Source: a virus. Taken from it: a stretch of DNA of 47,871 bases. The notes beneath the pieces are model-generated. The model had not been told where the DNA came from. It saw only the letters and a list, made by a program, of their open reading frames with translations, and ran no database searches. Positions 1 to 5,801 of the stretch are shown one piece after another. The DNA is taken from positions 1-47,871 of the IMG/VR virus record IMGVR_UViG_3300034169_000010, one strand, 5' to 3'. The position numbers were made by a program, and so were the translations under genes. Each line of letters begins with the position of its first letter. Position 1 is the stretch's first letter.

Positions 1-143
1 GAGCACGAGCCGTAGCTGCCGTGCGCCCAGAAAGTCTCACCATTTAACGTGACCTTGGCCCACCAGTCGCCTTGATACGAACCGAAGTTGCGGAACTCCA
101 GCACCTCGGCCCCGGCTGCGGAGAGTGCCTCTTCGTAGCTCAC
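1..143 (-). CDS. 5' part of Cys-rich early protein (cut by window edge)
   Basis: This is the first 47 codons of the 133-residue protein encoded in full at 47384-47785. It starts with GTG at 143. That GTG overlaps the TGA of the gene before it (GTGA), which suggests translational coupling. The copy is identical to the right-end copy except for codon 14 (GTG here, GTA there), a silent change. It is truncated only because the window begins here. Confidence 0.85.
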   Translation of the reverse strand, partial: MSYEEALSAAGAEVLEFRNFGSYQGDWWAKVTLNGETFWAHGSYGSC

Positions 144-229
144 CGGATTGACCCTTCGCAGAGGTCGAGAGGCTCGCCCGCGACCGGCACGTCTCCGACG
201 AACTCCCGGCAGAGGCGCTCTGCTTCGTT
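1..229. repeat. Left copy of terminal direct repeat
   Basis: This 229-base segment recurs at 47643-47871 with one difference: C at 102 against T at 47744. The gene on the minus strand is cut by the window start and appears complete at the right end, so the ends join. It could be a true short terminal repeat, as in many podoviruses, or the overlap left by assembling a circularly permuted genome. The mismatch argues against a purely exact-overlap artefact. Confidence 0.95.
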
Positions 230-391
230 CGCGAGCTTGTCCAGGAACATCGTGTCGTTGACGTGGAAGGAGATCCGCGTGGACCCCTCCCCGAACGTCA
301 GGTACATGATCCGTCCGCCCCTCCCGTCGGGGAGGATGGAACCGACGATCTTCGTATCGGCTTCGGCTTCGGCGTATGTCATGTGTCGCAT
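140..391 (-). CDS. Hypothetical 83-residue early protein
   Basis: I do not recognise the family. The product is small and acidic, with no membrane segment or cysteine pair, and looks like a compact cytoplasmic protein. The ATG at 391 is preceded by AGGAGA at good spacing, and a strong sigma70-type promoter lies just upstream (411-438). It is therefore the first gene of the unit that runs across the genome junction into the zinc-binding proteins and the ERF annealing gene. Its stop overlaps the next start (GTGA). Confidence 0.8.
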   Translation of the reverse strand: MRHMTYAEAEADTKIVGSILPDGRGGRIMYLTFGEGSTRISFHVNDTMFLDKLANEAERLCREFVGDVPVAGEPLDLCEGSIR

Positions 392-410
392 CGGTGTCTC
401 CTATGTGGGA

Positions 411-438
411 AGTATGGGCCGCTAGCAGCGGGTGTCAA
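411..438 (-). promoter_or_regulatory. Sigma70-like promoter with palindromic spacer
   Basis: Minus-strand -35 TTGACA (438-433) and -10 CATACT (416-411) are 16 bp apart. The spacer holds a perfect inverted repeat at 419-431 (arms CCGCT and AGCGG, 3-bp centre). A very similar element sits in the promoter at 3781-3810. A palindrome between -35 and -10 is a typical repressor site. Predicted transcription starts near 404 and drives the 83-residue gene and the ERF operon. Confidence 0.6.
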
Positions 439-441
439 GGT

Positions 442-1362
442 CTATTTGAGGCTCTGGGCGAAAGAACATTTCGTCGATACCGGGCAGTAGGAAGCGCAGC
501 GAATTGAGACGCCTTTGCGTTCTTCAACGATGCCGCGTCCCGAGAGGATCTCGGCTACGTAACGCTCCGCGTCCTCTCTCGTCGGCATGATCCGTTCGGC
601 CCGAAGGGACTTCACCGAACGCATGACGGCGAACCCGGAATCCCGCGCCCATCTCTCCTCCGGGGTGCAGTCGGGGAGGGTGCGTCGAGCGGCCTCGTGG
701 AGCCGTAGGCGCCCGGTAACGTACTCCTGCGCCTCGTCGAGCGACCAGAGGGGGAACGGAACGTCAATCTCCTGACTCTGCGGGTAGCCGGTGTCCCTCC
801 GGCTCTGGGATGCGTTCCAATCCCTCAAGATCGCCCACACGGCAAGAGCCCTTACCGTCCCCCTCGGAACGGCTCCGGATCGCTCCAGGAGCCAGCGGAG
901 CACGTTTAGCTGGCATTCCCAGTCGGACTTCCCGCGCCGACCGTCCGAGACACTCCACGCGGAGGTGATTTTCCAGTCCCATAACGTGCCGTCAGCCTCT
1001 AGCACGTCCTCTTGGCCGGATACCGTCCAGGGGATGCCGTCAACGGTAACGGCCGTCTCGCAACGATGCTCGATGAGGAGAGGGGCGCGGAAGTCCGGGT
1101 CGTCTATCTCTCGAATGGCGACCCGTGTCTTGAGAGACTCAGCGGCTTGCTGGAGGGCCGAATGCACGGCCGTTCCCAGGAGCTTCCAGGTATCGGAGCC
1201 GACCTCATCCGGGGGAAGCTCTGCCCGGTGTAGTGCGAGGAGCCGGACGATACGGGGGGCGTTGATAAGCGAGGTGACAGATATCAGGCGTTCCGAAGGA
1301 CCGGCGCGAGGCCCAAGGTAAGGGTCGGACATCGTCCAGGCACGGCGAGAAGCGGGGATCAT
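442..1362 (-). CDS. PD-(D/E)XK family nuclease
   Basis: Predicted RecB/Cas4-like nuclease for processing DNA in recombination or degradation. Counting from the ATG at 1362, the motifs are in order: H67 in a GTAVH helix, D119 in QEDVLE, D129-x-K131 in LWDWKIT, then Q151 in ECQLNVL, the usual H-D-DxK-Q series of the superfamily. Three C-terminal cysteines (about 289, 293, 299) resemble the C-terminal part of an iron-sulphur clamp, but I see no clear fourth cysteine near the N-terminus. The start at 1362 overlaps the upstream stop (ATGA); ATG 1332 is an alternative. ERF and DUF1064 genes elsewhere in the early block fit a recombination role. Confidence 0.75.
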   Translation of the reverse strand: MIPASRRAWTMSDPYLGPRAGPSERLISVTSLINAPRIVRLLALHRAELPPDEVGSDTWKLLGTAVHSALQQAAESLKTRVAIREIDDPDFRAPLLIEHRCETAVTVDGIPWTVSGQEDVLEADGTLWDWKITSAWSVSDGRRGKSDWECQLNVLRWLLERSGAVPRGTVRALAVWAILRDWNASQSRRDTGYPQSQEIDVPFPLWSLDEAQEYVTGRLRLHEAARRTLPDCTPEERWARDSGFAVMRSVKSLRAERIMPTREDAERYVAEILSGRGIVEERKGVSIRCASYCPVSTKCSFAQSLK

Positions 1363-1547
1363 GCGGCACCACGAAGCCGGGCACTCCGAACGCACCGCTT
1401 GCACCGCTGGTGTTTGGGAGGATCCTCGAACCCTCCAGAAAGCGAGTAGAAGCTGGAGCCGCAGGCCGGGTGAACCGGCCCATCCTTCGCAACGAGGTGG
1501 AACGGCCCTACCTCGTCATGCCACTTGGTCATCCTTCTAACCCACAT
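1359..1547 (-). CDS. Small Cys-containing protein (62 residues)
   Basis: Unrecognised basic protein. A single cysteine and histidines near the middle (VHPACG) and a C-terminal CKRC pair could bind zinc. ATG 1547 was chosen because GGAG lies 7 bases upstream; a longer GTG start at 1628 lacks a ribosome site and would overlap a strong hairpin. Its stop overlaps the start of the PD-(D/E)XK nuclease (ATGA), so the two are probably translated together. Confidence 0.6.
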   Translation of the reverse strand: MWVRRMTKWHDEVGPFHLVAKDGPVHPACGSSFYSLSGGFEDPPKHQRCKRCVRSARLRGAA

Positions 1548-1577
1548 ATCAAGGCTCCGTTTCTGAAGTCGGGTCAA

Positions 1578-1640
1578 CCGGCTTCCCTTCGGGCCGCGTA
1601 TAGCGGTCGAAAGGGAAACCGGCCGCACCTAAGCGGCCGG
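1578..1640 (-). promoter_or_regulatory. Two overlapping hairpins in a leader
   Basis: In the 100-base gap before the 62-residue gene lie two hairpins. One is a perfect 8-bp stem (1619-1626 with 1633-1640), with loop TTAGGT on the transcribed strand. The other is a 20-position stem with three mismatches (1578-1597 with 1603-1622). They share CCGG at 1619-1622, so their full stems compete. No U-run follows, so a simple terminator is unlikely; an RNA-processing or translation-control element is possible. Confidence 0.5.
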
Positions 1641-1647
1641 AACCCTG

Positions 1648-2010
1648 CTAATCCGAAAGGAGCGTCAGGGCGCGGACTGAATCCCCGTGCATCCGGCACG
1701 TACCGTGGTCGATATCCGCGAGATAGAACCGAGACGATCCGTTCTTGAACTTCAGGTGTTTACCATTCGCCCCGGCGTAGTCCAAGAACGCCTCCCGCGA
1801 CCAGAAGCGGCGACGCCCGAAGGGTCGCGCCTCATAGGCGCCTCGGATGATCCATGAGCCGTCAGGCGCCCACCGCATAGGCTCGAAAGACGCTCCGGAA
1901 CGCTGTACCACGTCCCCGGTATCCGTTCGGAACTTCAGGATCTCGCCCGACTTTAGGTAAGCGTAAGCGTAGAGTCTAGGTTCGCCATTGACTGTATAGA
2001 CGTATGGCAT
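1648..2010 (-). CDS. Hypothetical 120-residue early protein
   Basis: Unrecognised. It is rich in Tyr, Arg and Gly, with alternating hydrophobic and polar residues that suggest a beta-rich soluble fold. It has one cysteine and no membrane segment. ATG 2010 has GGGAG upstream at suitable spacing. It sits 12 bases from the stop of the 97-residue gene, in the left early unit, and is followed by the double-hairpin leader. Confidence 0.75.
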   Translation of the reverse strand: MPYVYTVNGEPRLYAYAYLKSGEILKFRTDTGDVVQRSGASFEPMRWAPDGSWIIRGAYEARPFGRRRFWSREAFLDYAGANGKHLKFKNGSSRFYLADIDHGTCRMHGDSVRALTLLSD

Positions 2011-2022
2011 CTCATCTCCCTG

Positions 2023-2316
2023 CTAGACGATGGAATCCGCGAGGCGTAGAACTTTCGAGAGGAGCGGCTCTCCCATACACGCGAGATAGGCGTCCGGATC
2101 TTCCCGTTCAAGCTCCGGTAGACTCCACGCGGCAAACTCCGGAATCTCCCAGAGGATCTCACCGGCCGCGTCCGGAGCCGGGAATCCTTCGGCATCGTCC
2201 GGCCAGTCGTGCGGAACCATCATGTTCCGGAGAATCTCCTCCGGGAAGTAACCGCGAGCCGCGAGCCATTCGAGAGAGTCTTTCTCGGCCGGGGTGATGC
2301 TGAGTTTGTAGCTCAT
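2023..2316 (-). CDS. Hypothetical acidic 97-residue protein
   Basis: Unrecognised, strongly acidic, with repeated Trp, Pro and Glu, as in small phage proteins that bind or mimic. ATG 2316 follows the upstream stop by four bases and has a weak GGTGA ribosome site, so it probably relies on coupling. A longer start at 2358 would overlap the upstream gene. No catalytic motif is visible. Confidence 0.7.
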   Translation of the reverse strand: MSYKLSITPAEKDSLEWLAARGYFPEEILRNMMVPHDWPDDAEGFPAPDAAGEILWEIPEFAAWSLPELEREDPDAYLACMGEPLLSKVLRLADSIV

Positions 2317-2320
2317 GGAA

Positions 2321-2671
2321 TCACCGCGCGACCTTTCCGACGAGGTACCACGCGCCATGGGCGGCCGATACCTCGCCGTGACCGCTAACGTACTGTCCGA
2401 ATTTCATCTGAGAGACAGGACACTTCCCGATCAGGCCGTAGCAGAGATCGTTGATTCGGCTCCGCGTCGTCGGCGTGGGCCATCCGGCGAAGGAGACGTG
2501 CACCTCTCCGGCCGGATTCACGGTGACGATAGGATGCCCGTGGAGGGAAAAGGTGACGAAGTCGACGCGGTTGGAGCCGTTCATCCGAAGGAATGAGACG
2601 GAGGAATTACCGGCACCTTTGCTTTTCCCGGCCCGGTAGGCGTCGATGAGTTTGCGTGCGGCGACTCTCAT
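2321..2671 (-). CDS. Hypothetical 116-residue protein under leader control
   Basis: Unrecognised basic protein, with GKS-containing N-terminal helix and a beta-rich middle. GKS here is not in a recognisable P-loop context. The ATG at 2671 has an AAGGGA ribosome site that lies inside a hairpin (2674-2691), which can compete with an upstream hairpin. Translation may thus be controlled by RNA structure. It ends four bases before the next gene. Confidence 0.7.
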   Translation of the reverse strand: MRVAARKLIDAYRAGKSKGAGNSSVSFLRMNGSNRVDFVTFSLHGHPIVTVNPAGEVHVSFAGWPTPTTRSRINDLCYGLIGKCPVSQMKFGQYVSGHGEVSAAHGAWYLVGKVAR

Positions 2672-2673
2672 GT

Positions 2674-2740
2674 GATTCCCTTTCGAGAATCGGCCCCGGT
2701 TATCCGGGCGATTCGTGCGACGGCCGAGTTACCGGCCGTC
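2674..2740 (-). promoter_or_regulatory. Structured leader with hairpin sequestering a ribosome site
   Basis: In transcript order there are three hairpins: an 8-bp perfect stem (2740-2733 with 2726-2719); an 11-bp stem with a 2-base bulge (2714-2709 and 2708-2704 with 2699-2695 and 2692-2687); and a 5-bp stem (2691-2687 with 2678-2674) whose loop and 3' arm hold the AAGGGA ribosome site. The second and third share 2687-2691 and cannot both form. This resembles a translational switch; I do not recognise a known riboswitch class. Confidence 0.5.
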
Positions 2741-2760
2741 CCGCGTTCCGTCCGGAAGAG

Positions 2761-3078
2761 CTAGACGCTAGATTTAAGCGGATTCTCGCCGGGATAGTCG
2801 TCTTCGGCGTAGGCCGATTCGATCCTCTCGCCGCAGTGATCGCAGAAGAGGTCCGGATCCTCCCAGTTAGCTTCGGCGCCGATGATGCGCCACTGGTCGT
2901 CTTCGTTCTCGTCAGCGTGCGAGATTACCTCGCGCTCTGCGTTGACGCATTTCGGGCAGAGAGTCCCGCAATCCGCCGTGAGATAGAACAGGGGATACCC
3001 GCCGGGCCAGGCGTAGGCCGAAACGGCGCCATCGGGCGTGGTGTACGGTGTAAGGTCGAGAGTCTTCGGTTCGCGCAT
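2761..3078 (-). CDS. Zinc-ribbon-like early protein (105 residues)
   Basis: Two cysteine pairs, CPKC near residues 41-44 and CDHC near 79-82, are arranged as a small zinc ribbon, with an acidic stretch between. Such proteins are common in phage early regions and may bind nucleic acid or host proteins; the role is unknown. GGAGG lies about 10 bases before ATG 3078, and a very stable hairpin (3098-3117) sits just upstream of it. Confidence 0.75.
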   Translation of the reverse strand: MREPKTLDLTPYTTPDGAVSAYAWPGGYPLFYLTADCGTLCPKCVNAEREVISHADENEDDQWRIIGAEANWEDPDLFCDHCGERIESAYAEDDYPGENPLKSSV

Positions 3079-3097
3079 GATGTTCTAGCCTCCGAGC

Positions 3098-3117
3098 GTC
3101 CCCTCTTGCGAGGGGAC
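3098..3117 (-). promoter_or_regulatory. GNRA-tetraloop hairpin before a ribosome site
   Basis: A perfect 8-bp stem (GTCCCCTC with GAGGGGAC) closes on GCAA in the minus-strand RNA, a GNRA tetraloop. It lies in the 56-base gap before the 105-residue gene, just 5' of its GGAGG. No U-tract follows, so it is more likely an RNA stabiliser or processing site than a terminator. Confidence 0.55.
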
Positions 3118-3134
3118 CGACGCAAGCTAGACGC

Positions 3135-3407
3135 CTAGTCGGGATAGATGACGGCGAAGAGATCCCCGTCCTGTTCGAGCGACCAGACCTTGCCGTTGGC
3201 ATCCTTGAACGTAGCTTCGCGGGTAACGTCGTCCCATGCTTCCCAGTAGAACTCGTGGTCCGGTCCCGCGAGGAGGATGGCGATATCCTCGGGCTTCACT
3301 CCCCATGCTTCGGCCATGCCACGGGAAGCGAACTCCTGAGGAACATAGACTCCCCAGTGGCCGTCAATGATGCATTCCGCTTCGATGGGTTCGGTCTCAG
3401 CGTACAT
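3135..3407 (-). CDS. Hypothetical 90-residue protein
   Basis: Unrecognised acidic protein with many Trp, Asp and Glu and no cysteine pair or membrane segment. ATG 3407 was chosen because AAGGA lies at good spacing inside the end of the previous gene; the longer ATG at 3470 would overlap that gene heavily. It is the third gene of the unit starting at 3774. Confidence 0.7.
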   Translation of the reverse strand: MYAETEPIEAECIIDGHWGVYVPQEFASRGMAEAWGVKPEDIAILLAGPDHEFYWEAWDDVTREATFKDANGKVWSLEQDGDLFAVIYPD

Positions 3408-3412
3408 GGGGC

Positions 3413-3577
3413 TTATCCTTTCGCTTCCTGGACGGGATTGAGTGTGATGATGGCGCTTGCGCCATACCATGAGGCATCGGTTCGGGAGACTTCGAGAGCT
3501 TGATTCAGGGTCGGCAGGAAGAGCCGGAGGGTAGGCTTACCCTCTCTCTTGAGTGTGACGAGCCAGCGGCGAGTCAT
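3413..3577 (-). CDS. Small basic protein (54 residues)
   Basis: A short open frame starts at ATG 3577 overlapping the stop of the upstream gene (ATGA) and ends five bases before the next start. N-terminal MTRRWLVTLKREGK is basic and beta-like. The precise fit between its neighbours, not similarity, is what supports it. Function unknown. Confidence 0.7.
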   Translation of the reverse strand: MTRRWLVTLKREGKPTLRLFLPTLNQALEVSRTDASWYGASAIITLNPVQEAKG

Positions 3578-3774
3578 GGCTTCGTCCAGACTTCAACGGC
3601 GGTGCCTTTGTGCTGCGCTTTCAGCTCTGCCGCCTGAAGTACGCTGTTCGTCAGGTACGCCATCCACGGCGACGGCGTGAACCAGAAGTTCAACGCGCCG
3701 TTGGAGAATGACGCCGTGAGCCATTCTCCTGCCGCGTTGCGAACACCGTAGCGGGTTTCGGTTGTTTCGCTCAT
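3574..3774 (-). CDS. Hypothetical 66-residue protein, possibly leaderless
   Basis: Unrecognised small soluble protein. ATG 3774 has no Shine-Dalgarno sequence. The promoter at 3781-3810 would begin transcription about 7 bases after its -10, almost exactly at this ATG, so the mRNA may be leaderless. A longer start at 3819 would overlap the promoter. Its stop overlaps the next start (ATGA). It is the first gene of the unit reading towards 1.36 kb. Confidence 0.6.
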   Translation of the reverse strand: MSETTETRYGVRNAAGEWLTASFSNGALNFWFTPSPWMAYLTNSVLQAAELKAQHKGTAVEVWTKP

Positions 3775-3780
3775 GGATAG

Positions 3781-3810
3781 AAGATACAGCCTGCTAACAG
3801 CGGATAGCAA
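3781..3810 (-). promoter_or_regulatory. Promoter sharing the palindromic spacer
   Basis: Minus-strand -35 TTGCTA (3810-3805) and -10 TATCTT (3786-3781) are 18 bp apart. The spacer contains CCGCTGTTAGCAGG (3803-3790), near-identical in sequence and placement to the palindrome in the promoter at 411-438. Both promoters drive early genes, which suggests one shared regulator. The predicted start coincides with ATG 3774. Confidence 0.5.
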
Positions 3811-3819
3811 GGTATCCAA

Positions 3820-4120
3820 GCTCTCTCACAACCAACCTATCGAGCTATGCCAACCAAGCCGCCGAGCTACGCCCATCTAAATCGGACAATCTAGTCTGAT
3901 TCTCGGTGTAGTCTCACGGGTGGGGGCAGGCGCCTCTCACTTTGATAGGTTCCTATCGCTCTGAGTGTTGTTGCTCTTACTACGGTGCCCCGAGCTACTA
4001 CGCTCCTTCACTCTCCCCTTAGCGCCCCTAGGCACCCGGTCTGACCCCCAGGAGCCGTCGAGGCTGGGAAGCCGGGAGGGTATCTCGGGCATTACGGTCC
4101 TGAGCACCACTCTGGAACGC
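3820..4120. other. Non-coding stretch between early units
   Basis: No convincing gene is seen here. Open frames on both strands lack ribosome sites and cross the terminator. The one clear element is a 14-bp perfect inverted repeat at 3944-3957 (GATAGG, TT, CCTATC), which could be a regulator site. CCAACCAAG occurs at 3849 and again near 4291 and 4312, and may be a minor repeat. Confidence 0.5.
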
Positions 4121-4199
4121 GAAAAAGGGCCTTTTGGCCCTCGATTCGTTGACAATGTCGTGCTTTATGTGCCAGAGCGAACGGCGCTTGGCACTCCCG
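4121..4199 (-). ncRNA. Candidate short phage RNA (about 78 nt)
   Basis: A promoter-like sequence (4235-4206) predicts a start near 4199, and an intrinsic terminator ends at about 4122. The RNA between has no open frame with a ribosome site. It folds into a 10-bp hairpin with one bulge (4194-4185 with 4179-4169), a short single-stranded stretch, then the terminator stem. This promoter, structured body and terminator layout is typical of a small regulatory RNA. It may instead be only the leader or attenuated end of the upstream operon. Confidence 0.45.
4122..4140 (-). terminator. Intrinsic terminator
   Basis: On the minus strand GGGCC, AAAA, GGCCC is followed directly by TTTTT: a compact GC stem, tetraloop and U-run. 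It ends leftward transcription from the 4.3-10.5 kb operon and from the promoter at 4206-4235. The next genes (from 3774) have their own promoter. Confidence 0.8.
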
Positions 4200-4205
4200 C
4201 GCCAT

Positions 4206-4235
4206 ATATTAGGACCGTTTTTGCTGCCCTGACAA
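4206..4235 (-). promoter_or_regulatory. Sigma70-like promoter for candidate short RNA
   Basis: Minus-strand -35 TTGTCA (4235-4230) and -10 TAATAT (4211-4206) are 18 bp apart. It lies downstream of the last gene of the operon and only about 75 bases before an intrinsic terminator, so it would yield a very short transcript. Confidence 0.5.
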
Positions 4236-4298
4236 GGTGAGACGAAAAGAGAGGAAAGTCAAGGGTTGGAGAGAGGAAGTCTAAAAGAGCCAACCAAG

Positions 4299-4526
4299 TC
4301 AGGGGTCTGCCCCAACCAAGGGTGGAGCGAGGAAGCGGCTACGCCTTGCTTCAACCCTCACTGGGTGCCTGAAGGACGCCAACCCAAGCTCATGGGTGCA
4401 GAGGGGGCAGAGGACGACGGTGTGCACCCCGGTTGCGACAACGAACCAGACGGCGGAGGGGGTCTCAGCGTCGCACCCGTCGCACATCTGGGGCTCTACG
4501 GCAAACTCGGGGTGGATAGGGGTCAC
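4299..4526 (-). CDS. Zinc-knuckle protein (75 residues)
   Basis: Two cysteine pairs, CDGC and CPLC, about 28 residues apart, with a hydrophobic stretch between, suggest a small zinc-binding domain; the basic C-terminus may touch nucleic acid. GTG 4526 overlaps the preceding stop (GTGA), and this start removes the low-complexity N-terminus of the longer frame. It is the last gene before the terminator region at 4.1 kb. Function unknown. Confidence 0.65.
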   Translation of the reverse strand: MTPIHPEFAVEPQMCDGCDAETPSAVWFVVATGVHTVVLCPLCTHELGLASFRHPVRVEARRSRFLAPPLVGADP

Positions 4527-4738
4527 TTCAATCCTCCGATCGGCGGGTACACGTCCAGATCCACGTCCACCGTGGTCCCCTTGATGCCCGACCCCACCTT
4601 CTCCATGCGTCGGCACAATTCAGCGGCCCTCTCCTCCGCACTCACGGTTACGGTCCCAGGCATGTGACGCCAGCAGGGGCTCCCACTCCGGCACCGCCTA
4701 CACCCCTTCAGCCTCTCTTCCAACCCGTAGTCCCTCAT
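4523..4738 (-). CDS. Cys/Arg-rich protein (71 residues)
   Basis: The N-terminal third carries C13, C16 and C22 with several arginines, a possible zinc-binding patch; the rest contains an amphipathic helix and a short beta segment. Unrecognised. AGAAGG precedes ATG 4738 at normal spacing. Its stop overlaps the GTG of the next gene. Confidence 0.65.
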   Translation of the reverse strand: MRDYGLEERLKGCRRCRSGSPCWRHMPGTVTVSAEERAAELCRRMEKVGSGIKGTTVDVDLDVYPPIGGLK

Positions 4739-4836
4739 CTCCGCGCCTTCTGCTTCATCTAGGGCTCCTCTCTGGTGGTACCATGCAGCTGCCTATTGCC
4801 GCTCACCTCGTGAAACAGGGTCGGCCCAGTGACCAG

Positions 4837-4864
4837 AAAGAGTCGGGTTCCAGCCCGGCTCTTT
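4837..4864. other. 11-bp perfect hairpin in intergenic gap
   Basis: AAAGAGTCGGG pairs with CCCGGCTCTTT across loop TTCCAG (one G-T pair) in the 152-base gap 4739-4890. It lies 26 bases beyond the stop of the 62-residue gene. It may be a weak bidirectional terminator or an RNA-processing site. It resembles a tRNA T-arm at first sight but no tRNA can be built around it. Confidence 0.5.
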
Positions 4865-4890
4865 CCATCTTTAACAACCGCTGACCAGCC

Positions 4891-5079
4891 TCAGCGCCTC
4901 TTCCCTCCGCTGGGCCTCTTCATCGTGAAACCCACCGGCCTCTCCGCCTCTACGAGTGGTCTACCGTCCGGGGCGTAGAGGAGGGGCTCCGTAGAGTGCT
5001 CCCTCTCGTGGACCGTCTGCCCCACGTGCCTGTCGTCAGGGGAGGATCTCCAGTCCCCTCGTACCTTCATCTCGCTCAT
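4891..5079 (-). CDS. Hypothetical 62-residue hydrophilic protein
   Basis: Unrecognised, rich in Arg, Glu and His, with a motif like YAPDGRPLVE in the middle and a basic tail. ATG 5079 overlaps the upstream stop (ATGA); GTG 5085 and ATG 5070 are alternatives, the last with GGAG 9 bases upstream. It is the distal gene of a chain of overlapping small genes. Confidence 0.65.
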   Translation of the reverse strand: MSEMKVRGDWRSSPDDRHVGQTVHEREHSTEPLLYAPDGRPLVEAERPVGFTMKRPSGGKRR

Positions 5080-5261
5080 CTCCACGGGAGGAGTATGGCT
5101 TGGGTGTAGAAGATCACAACCTCGCCATCGTCTTTGCGGTACGAGGTGGTCGAAACCCCACCAGACAGGTGCCAGTCGCGGGCCAGCCAGTCGTTCACCT
5201 CTTTCACGAAATCACGCTGAGATTCAGACTGGACGATGCCGTAGGTGCTACTCACCCTCAT
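5076..5261 (-). CDS. DUF1737-like protein (61 residues)
   Basis: The layout fits the DUF1737 domain: a short beta strand (YGIVQSES), a helix ending in VNDWLARDWHLSGGV, then a strand with FYTQAIL, as in family members with a GW-x-P-x-GG turn and a final YxQA motif. The family is small and of unknown biochemical role, common in phages. ATG 5261 overlaps the upstream stop (ATGA). Confidence 0.7.
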   Translation of the reverse strand: MRVSSTYGIVQSESQRDFVKEVNDWLARDWHLSGGVSTTSYRKDDGEVVIFYTQAILLPWR

Positions 5262-5407
5262 CTCCACGCCTCCTGAAGCCTCTCGGCCTCCTTCCGTACC
5301 TTCTTCTCCCCGCCTTCCTCGAAGGCCCTCCTTAGCCTCACCTCTGCTACCCACTTAGCCCTAGCCCTCTTCGCGGCAGCGGAGATCCACTTCTCGGTGT
5401 CGCTCAC
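5258..5407 (-). CDS. Short helical basic protein (49 residues)
   Basis: A small frame with GTG start at 5407 and TGA at 5258, joined to both neighbours by GTGA and ATGA overlaps. It encodes a highly charged helix rich in Lys, Arg, Glu and Ala (N-terminus MSDTEKWISAAAKRARAKW). It is probably a nucleic-acid or protein-binding helix. Function unknown. Confidence 0.7.
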   Translation of the reverse strand: MSDTEKWISAAAKRARAKWVAEVRLRRAFEEGGEKKVRKEAERLQEAWR

Positions 5408-5580
5408 AGAACCGCCGGGATCAGGTTCAGCCGCCGAAGCTCGTCCAGCAGATCGGCCGTCGCCTCCTGAAGCTCGTCCTTCCCTATCAGCTCACACTCG
5501 AATTCGTTACCCACCACGTAGGCGCCGTCTACCGCCTCCCTGAGCCTCCTCGCCGCATCAGTCACCATCGCGTTCGTCAT
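5404..5580 (-). CDS. Hypothetical acidic protein (58 residues)
   Basis: Starts at ATG 5580 overlapping the preceding stop (ATGA) and ends overlapping the next GTG. It has two predicted amphipathic helices separated by a short beta segment, is acidic, and has one cysteine. No family recognised. Confidence 0.7.
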   Translation of the reverse strand: MTNAMVTDAARRLREAVDGAYVVGNEFECELIGKDELQEATADLLDELRRLNLIPAVL

Positions 5581-5801
5581 TTCCCCTCCTCAAAGAGCCT
5601 CATCTGGGATCTCTTCATCTCGCGGTTCCTCGCCAACCTCGCCTTGTTCAGAACCCGTACCTCCACCTCAACCTCGTCCCGGTAGTCGAACATCTTGAAC
5701 TTCCCGTCCACAATCAACAGGTGGTGGAGGATGGCGTCTCTCCTGTCCGCTACCTCGTGGAAGTCGTATACCCCTGTGTCTCGTACCGTTACGACGTACA
5801 C
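5577..5801 (-). CDS. Hypothetical 74-residue protein
   Basis: A beta-rich N-terminus with VVTVRDTG, an acidic centre, and a basic helical C-terminus with many Arg and Lys. Unrecognised. GTG 5801 lies 13 bases inside the upstream gene. The stop overlaps the next ATG (ATGA). Confidence 0.65.
   Translation of the reverse strand: MYVVTVRDTGVYDFHEVADRRDAILHHLLIVDGKFKMFDYRDEVEVEVRVLNKARLARNREMKRSQMRLFEEGK

Noticed and set aside
3937-4155. Minus-strand frame of about 72 codons in the same gap
   Set aside because: It would start at TTG without a ribosome site and encode through the intrinsic terminator.
3965-4240. Plus-strand frame of about 91 codons in the early gap
   Set aside because: No ribosome site, non-standard start context, and it runs through the minus-strand terminator and candidate RNA hairpin.
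4837-4867. Possible tRNA 3' end (T-arm-like hairpin followed by CCA)
   Set aside because: The hairpin loop is six bases with C where a purine is needed, and no 5' acceptor strand, anticodon arm or D-arm can be placed upstream.
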